Assembly: GCA_027922465.2 (NCBI GenBank)
Contig: BQMF02000211.1
Span: 558,001-622,000, forward strand
Source: Turritopsis dohrnii
Lineage: Eukaryota; Cnidaria; Hydrozoa; Anthoathecata; Oceaniidae
Direction: 5' to 3'
Length of the DNA stretch: 64,000 nucleotides
This document shows, piece after piece, positions 59,804 through 64,000 of this stretch (within the stretch, counting starts at the first letter, position 1; each line of letters begins with the position of its first letter). The translations under genes and the position numbers were made by a program. The notes beneath the pieces were generated by a model. It made no database searches. It saw only the letters and a program-made list of their open reading frames with translations, and had not been told where the DNA came from.

Positions 59804-60440
59804 AAGAGTTTGAAAAAGAGGCGAAACTTAGATGCTAGGTGAAAACACGGTGTTTAAACAGAAATTCGGGAAAGGTCTATTGGAATGCTTGAGCGCGGGG
59901 GCATTTTTAGCTAAAGCTACATGCTAGTTGTAATTATTGTTACACTACCTGTATCAAATCCTGTTTTGTAACCAAAGAATTCGTTTCAATGCTTTTCGAA
60001 TTAATGTTAACATGCGGTATCAAAAATCGAAGTTTTTTTCTGGATTATACTCCCAAAACCCTAGGTTATGAACCCATCAAATTTGATACAGATTTTTCTT
60101 CACTGCACGACATTTGTATTTATACATTTTTAATTACATTGATACTTTTCTAAGCATCGTTCTAATTTTACGTTTTAGTTCTTCTCTGCGTATATGTAAT
60201 ACTTGCATGACATTTCAATGCCACCTTTTATCTCCCATGTAACCTTCTGCGCAGCACCTTCTGTTCGCCCGTTACGATTGCTTCAGTAGACTATGTTTTC
60301 GCCGTTAATTTCTGGAGCTTGCACATCAGGAACCAACCTCGTACCCAGGGTTTCTTGCCTTTTCGATATACGGACGGCGGCCGTTGATCAGGAACATAAC
60401 CATGACATGAATCTTATGAGATGATCGTCACTTACTTAAG

Positions 60441-61152
60441 GCTGAAATACACTATCATTTTTCAATGATCAATTATCATTGAAAAATGACAGTGTATTCA
60501 GAAAAAAATGTCATTTTTTATACCCTCATTTTCAATGACATTGAAAAATGATAAGTTGAACATGTTCAACTTTTAATTTTTGAATGTCATCTTTTTTCTA
60601 TTGTTTCGAATCGAATCTATTGTTTTCGCGCACGTGTTCGTTGCACGGGATGTGATTTTAGACACTTACATAAACAAAAATAATATATTGAAGACTTTTA
60701 CACGCGAAATTGCGGACGCAAAAAGCAACTGAAACATTTATTGAAATTTGGAGGAGTCAACCAAGTTTTAATCGCATGTAAATAGCTTCACAAAATTCAA
60801 GGATGGACTGGGACAATGTGCTTTAACTTGAACAGGGATTGGGTCTCGTATGTTTTTCGTAATATCACCGTCTATAAGATGAAGCAGCTATATTCGGTGG
60901 CATTCTTAAAAATCTCGTATATTCTGAGATTTCCCCCACACGTAATTCATGCATGAGGGTATTATAGATGCCAAGTTCATTTCGTCTATTTAGCCATGCC
61001 TTTAAACAACGACAGCAGCTGCTGTTTCTTCCTCAGGGTCCATGTTTGTAATTTTCAATGATAGTGTTTCGCGCAAAAATTTTTAATTTTCAGTGTCATT
61101 GGAATGTATCATTGAAAAATGATCATTGAAAAATGATAGTGTATTTCAGCCT
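60441..61152. mobile_element. 712 bp TIR element with ATCATTGAAAAATGAT hairpins
   Basis: Begins aggctgaaatacactatcat and ends with its exact reverse complement; the TIR is about 33 bp. The motif tcattgaaaaatga or attttcaatgac recurs near both ends and can fold back on itself. No ORF, and no clear target duplication was found. Confidence 0.75.
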
Positions 61153-64000
61153 GCACTTCTTTTTTCTGACGCATAAGTTCACCAAACAGGAATTTTGTCA
61201 TTTTTCCATGATGAACTTTCCTCAATAAAGTATTTAACTTTAAAATCCACTGACACGCGACATATCACGACTAAAATCCACTGACACGCGACATATCACG
61301 ACTAGTATTTCTATTAAACTTACAACGATCAATGTACTGTTTGCTTAATGCAATTGAAAACTAAATATTGTATATTAAGAATATCTCGAAATGTTTGTCG
61401 AATGTTTGTCGACATGTTTGTTTTGTCTGATTAAAATTGATGTTGTTGATTAATCTTATCGGCTGTTTTTGCATCCGCCCAAAGTTAACACCGTCCTTTT
61501 TACGCCAGTCCTGATTGGCTTTATCTTTAAACAACCGGCAGTCAAAATTTCACGGACTTTCTAACACTGCCACCACTTTTTAATACTATTGATAAAGCGT
61601 CATAAAAATTAATGCCTTTCAAGTGCCGGCCTAATAAAGGAAAAGGAAATACAAAACTTTGTTTGATTACATAGTAAAGTTTGAATGTTTTAATTGTTTT
61701 GGCGTCTTTCAAGATTATAGGATATGATACAGAAATGCAATCTTATATCTAGTATAATATAATCAGAAGTGATTCCAGGAATAATTTGAGGACAGTAAGT
61801 TGATTTAAAAAAAACAAAACAAGCTCTGCCATTCGTGTAGCGCTTGGTATCTTTTGATATCACAGTCTTCATGAAACCAGGATATTCGAACCCACGTGAA
61901 AATCGAGACCTTGAATCTTTCTTCATCGTCTTAGGTTTACCCAACGGTAAAGACTAATGTTTTACTCAAAACCCAGAAAAGAAAATGTAAAATTACTATT
62001 ACGGATTCAATTGGAAAAATTCAAGTATGATCGGGGAAATATGAGCGGGCCAAATAATCTTTTGAAAATCAAAGACCTTCCTTAATAGCAAAATTATCTC
62101 CTTAATACAACTACCACAATACAGTTATCTCCTTAATACAACTACTACAATACAGTTCTACAATTACTTGCTTTGAGATCCCTTTCAACACTGTTGAAAA
62201 TAGCTGTGAGAAGATAACAATAGTTTGTGAAACCCTTTTATGTTTCCATGGAGACATTCGTTGTCATTTTTTTTTTGGCCTAAATTTTGAAGACTCCAAA
62301 AGAAACAATTGAAGAATGCCTTTACATAAAATCTTCGAAGATCATCTCCAACCTCCATCCAATGGAACCCAGGAATTTGAACCTTCTTAATGTTGTTAAT
62401 TTGTAAAACTAAAATCAAGTTTACGTGTCGAAACAAATTCTTTGACAAAAGATATTTATCAAGTGATTTGAAGTTGTGCAATACGTTGACATATGAGATA
62501 TTGAAACAACAAATTTAAAATAAGAAAAAAAGACCAAATGGATGAAAAAAGGTCTTGATGTGTTTGCAATATCGGTGTCCATTTTCATACACGAACTGGT
62601 CTCGCTGGGGATCAAATTAACAAAAAAGCTTTAACGGAGCGAAGCAAATATAATATGCAAACATGTAAACCTGATAAATTGTATATTTACAAAAAAAATC
62701 AAAAAATCAAGGAAACTTTGAGGTAACCTTCCATCACAAAATTGAGAAAAAAAAACAATACAAAAAACACAAAAACAAAATAAGAATATATACTTTGTTC
62801 TGATCTAATTTGTCCACTTTGTTATCTAACCACTTAAAGCTTCATTCATCTTATGGGCAACAGTTTTGTTTACGTAGCTGAGCTTGTGGAGTTACGTTCA
62901 TTGCAAGTCAAAACAAACACAACTTTTTACTTAACAGTAGGTCGATAAATATTTAGCGAAACACAAATTCAAAGACGTTTTGGTGTATGATTTATAAACT
63001 ATGGAAACAAAGAAGATAGGTTTCCGAAGAATGGAACAACGGAAAATAAAGGTAATCTTGAATAAACAGATGAAAATTCTTGACTTTTTGAGTACACTGT
63101 GTTCGGTACTGCTTGCGTCAATGTTAGTGTTTCATGACAGAGCACTATCTCTGACACGCGATTTGAATTAACACTCCTAGAGCTTGTCTGTGTATCAGCA
63201 TATAAACATGGCTTGTTCTATCCTTCTTGTAAACATCAGAAATCTCTGCATTATTTGATTTGCTAAACACCGATTAATCAAGGAAAGAGAGAGAGAAAAA
63301 GTTTAGGGTAAGCTATACAGATGATAAAATATCGGATCATAATCGGAGTAAAAACTCTTGGTGTTTTTCACTCCGTGCTACCATATAAATTATTTGAAAT
63401 TTCTTTTAAAAAATGAAGGGAAAGAAGAAATGACTAGAAAAATGACCTCATTTCCCGAATGATTTCCGATTAAATCCCGATATTCCATCACTAATCTCAT
63501 TCTTATTTATTTCTCCATCGCTTATAAATATCCTTACTGCAACCACATGACTGTTAAACCGACAGTCTAACCGGATTTGAAAATATTGTCTTCACACAAA
63601 ATCAAATCCTCTGAAGGTGACTTAGGTTGCATTATGTTAATGATAAACGGATCACAAAGGGATAAGGAGATAAGTCTATTAAATTTTGTGACGAATAGAC
63701 GGCTTTTAGATCGATGACGAAACAAAGTGTTTTTGAAAGAGTGCCACACTGTGAGATTTGGCAGATATTTGGCGAAACTTTTGATCGCACACCTCATATT
63801 TAATTTGTTGAAGGCGGTTTTAAACTATAATGAATTATTGATCGACTTTTATTGGTTACAAAATTACAAATAATAACTTATTTTGAAATCTTGATGTACA
63901 ATGTTGTATGATTGAATTAATTGCAGAAGTGGCCTTATGAGTTTACTTACTTACACTACGACCATATGTATTTTAAGCTGATTGATTTCAGGTATCTATT
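61153..64000. other. No gene recognised
   Basis: AT-rich non-coding DNA. Two small tandem duplications: aaaatccactgacacgcgac units at 61240-61303 (period 32) and ttatctccttaatacaacta units at about 62093-62160 (period about 31). The longest ORFs (98 codons at 62185-62481 minus) show no domain. Confidence 0.45.

Overview
The window is AT-rich eukaryotic (metazoan) DNA. The evidence is genes split by GT-AG introns, secreted NIDO/MAM/thrombospondin-1 domain proteins, non-LTR retrotransposon relics, terminal-inverted-repeat (TIR) transposons and an endogenous virus-like element. The mix fits an early-branching animal, most likely a cnidarian, but no marker settles the species. Host genes are few and repeats dominate.

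1-4442: right part of a Polinton/Maverick or adintovirus-like element, decayed. It holds an integrase C-terminus (stop inside), a membrane-active virion protein candidate on the minus strand (intact), a small minus-strand ORF, a capsid-like protein (frameshift), a packaging-type ATPase (stop), a minus-strand ankyrin-repeat protein (two stops) and an unlisted TFIIS-like zinc-ribbon ORF (one stop). The right edge is placed at about 4442/4443 because the paralogous locus near 47695 lacks the element.

4443-11360 and 46136-53150: two paralogous genes, about 42 kb apart, for secreted NIDO-TSP1-MAM-TSP1 proteins. Copy B (46136-52527) is complete: eight exons give a 529-residue protein with a signal peptide. 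Copy A lacks exon 1 in this window, has one extra TSP1 exon, and has lost the final cysteine and the stop codon seen in copy B.

11360-23150: decayed transposon genes (a PIN-like/CXC protein, a LINE reverse-transcriptase tail) and small inverted-repeat elements in non-coding DNA. 23157-33890: repeats, including a 1.49 kb TIR element and a tandem array of about 540 bp units, most with two perfect TGACGTCA (CRE) octamers about 180 bp apart, alternating with 2 kb A-rich modules.

34771-42104: one complete 7.3 kb DNA transposon. It has 42 bp perfect TIRs, a 7 bp target duplication (GCACAGG), an empty-site relative at 43794-43800, mirrored subterminal arrays of a 14 bp hairpin motif, a spliced SAM-like/HECT E3-ligase gene on the plus strand and a convergent rve-type DDE integrase on the minus strand. 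Both genes are broken. It sits inside a copy of an interspersed repeat whose next copy (42675-44380) follows directly.

53150-64000: mainly repeats (a TA-flanked GCGCCC-rich element, a hairpin-rich TIR element, a LINE tail, a copied piece of copy B intron). No host gene was found there.
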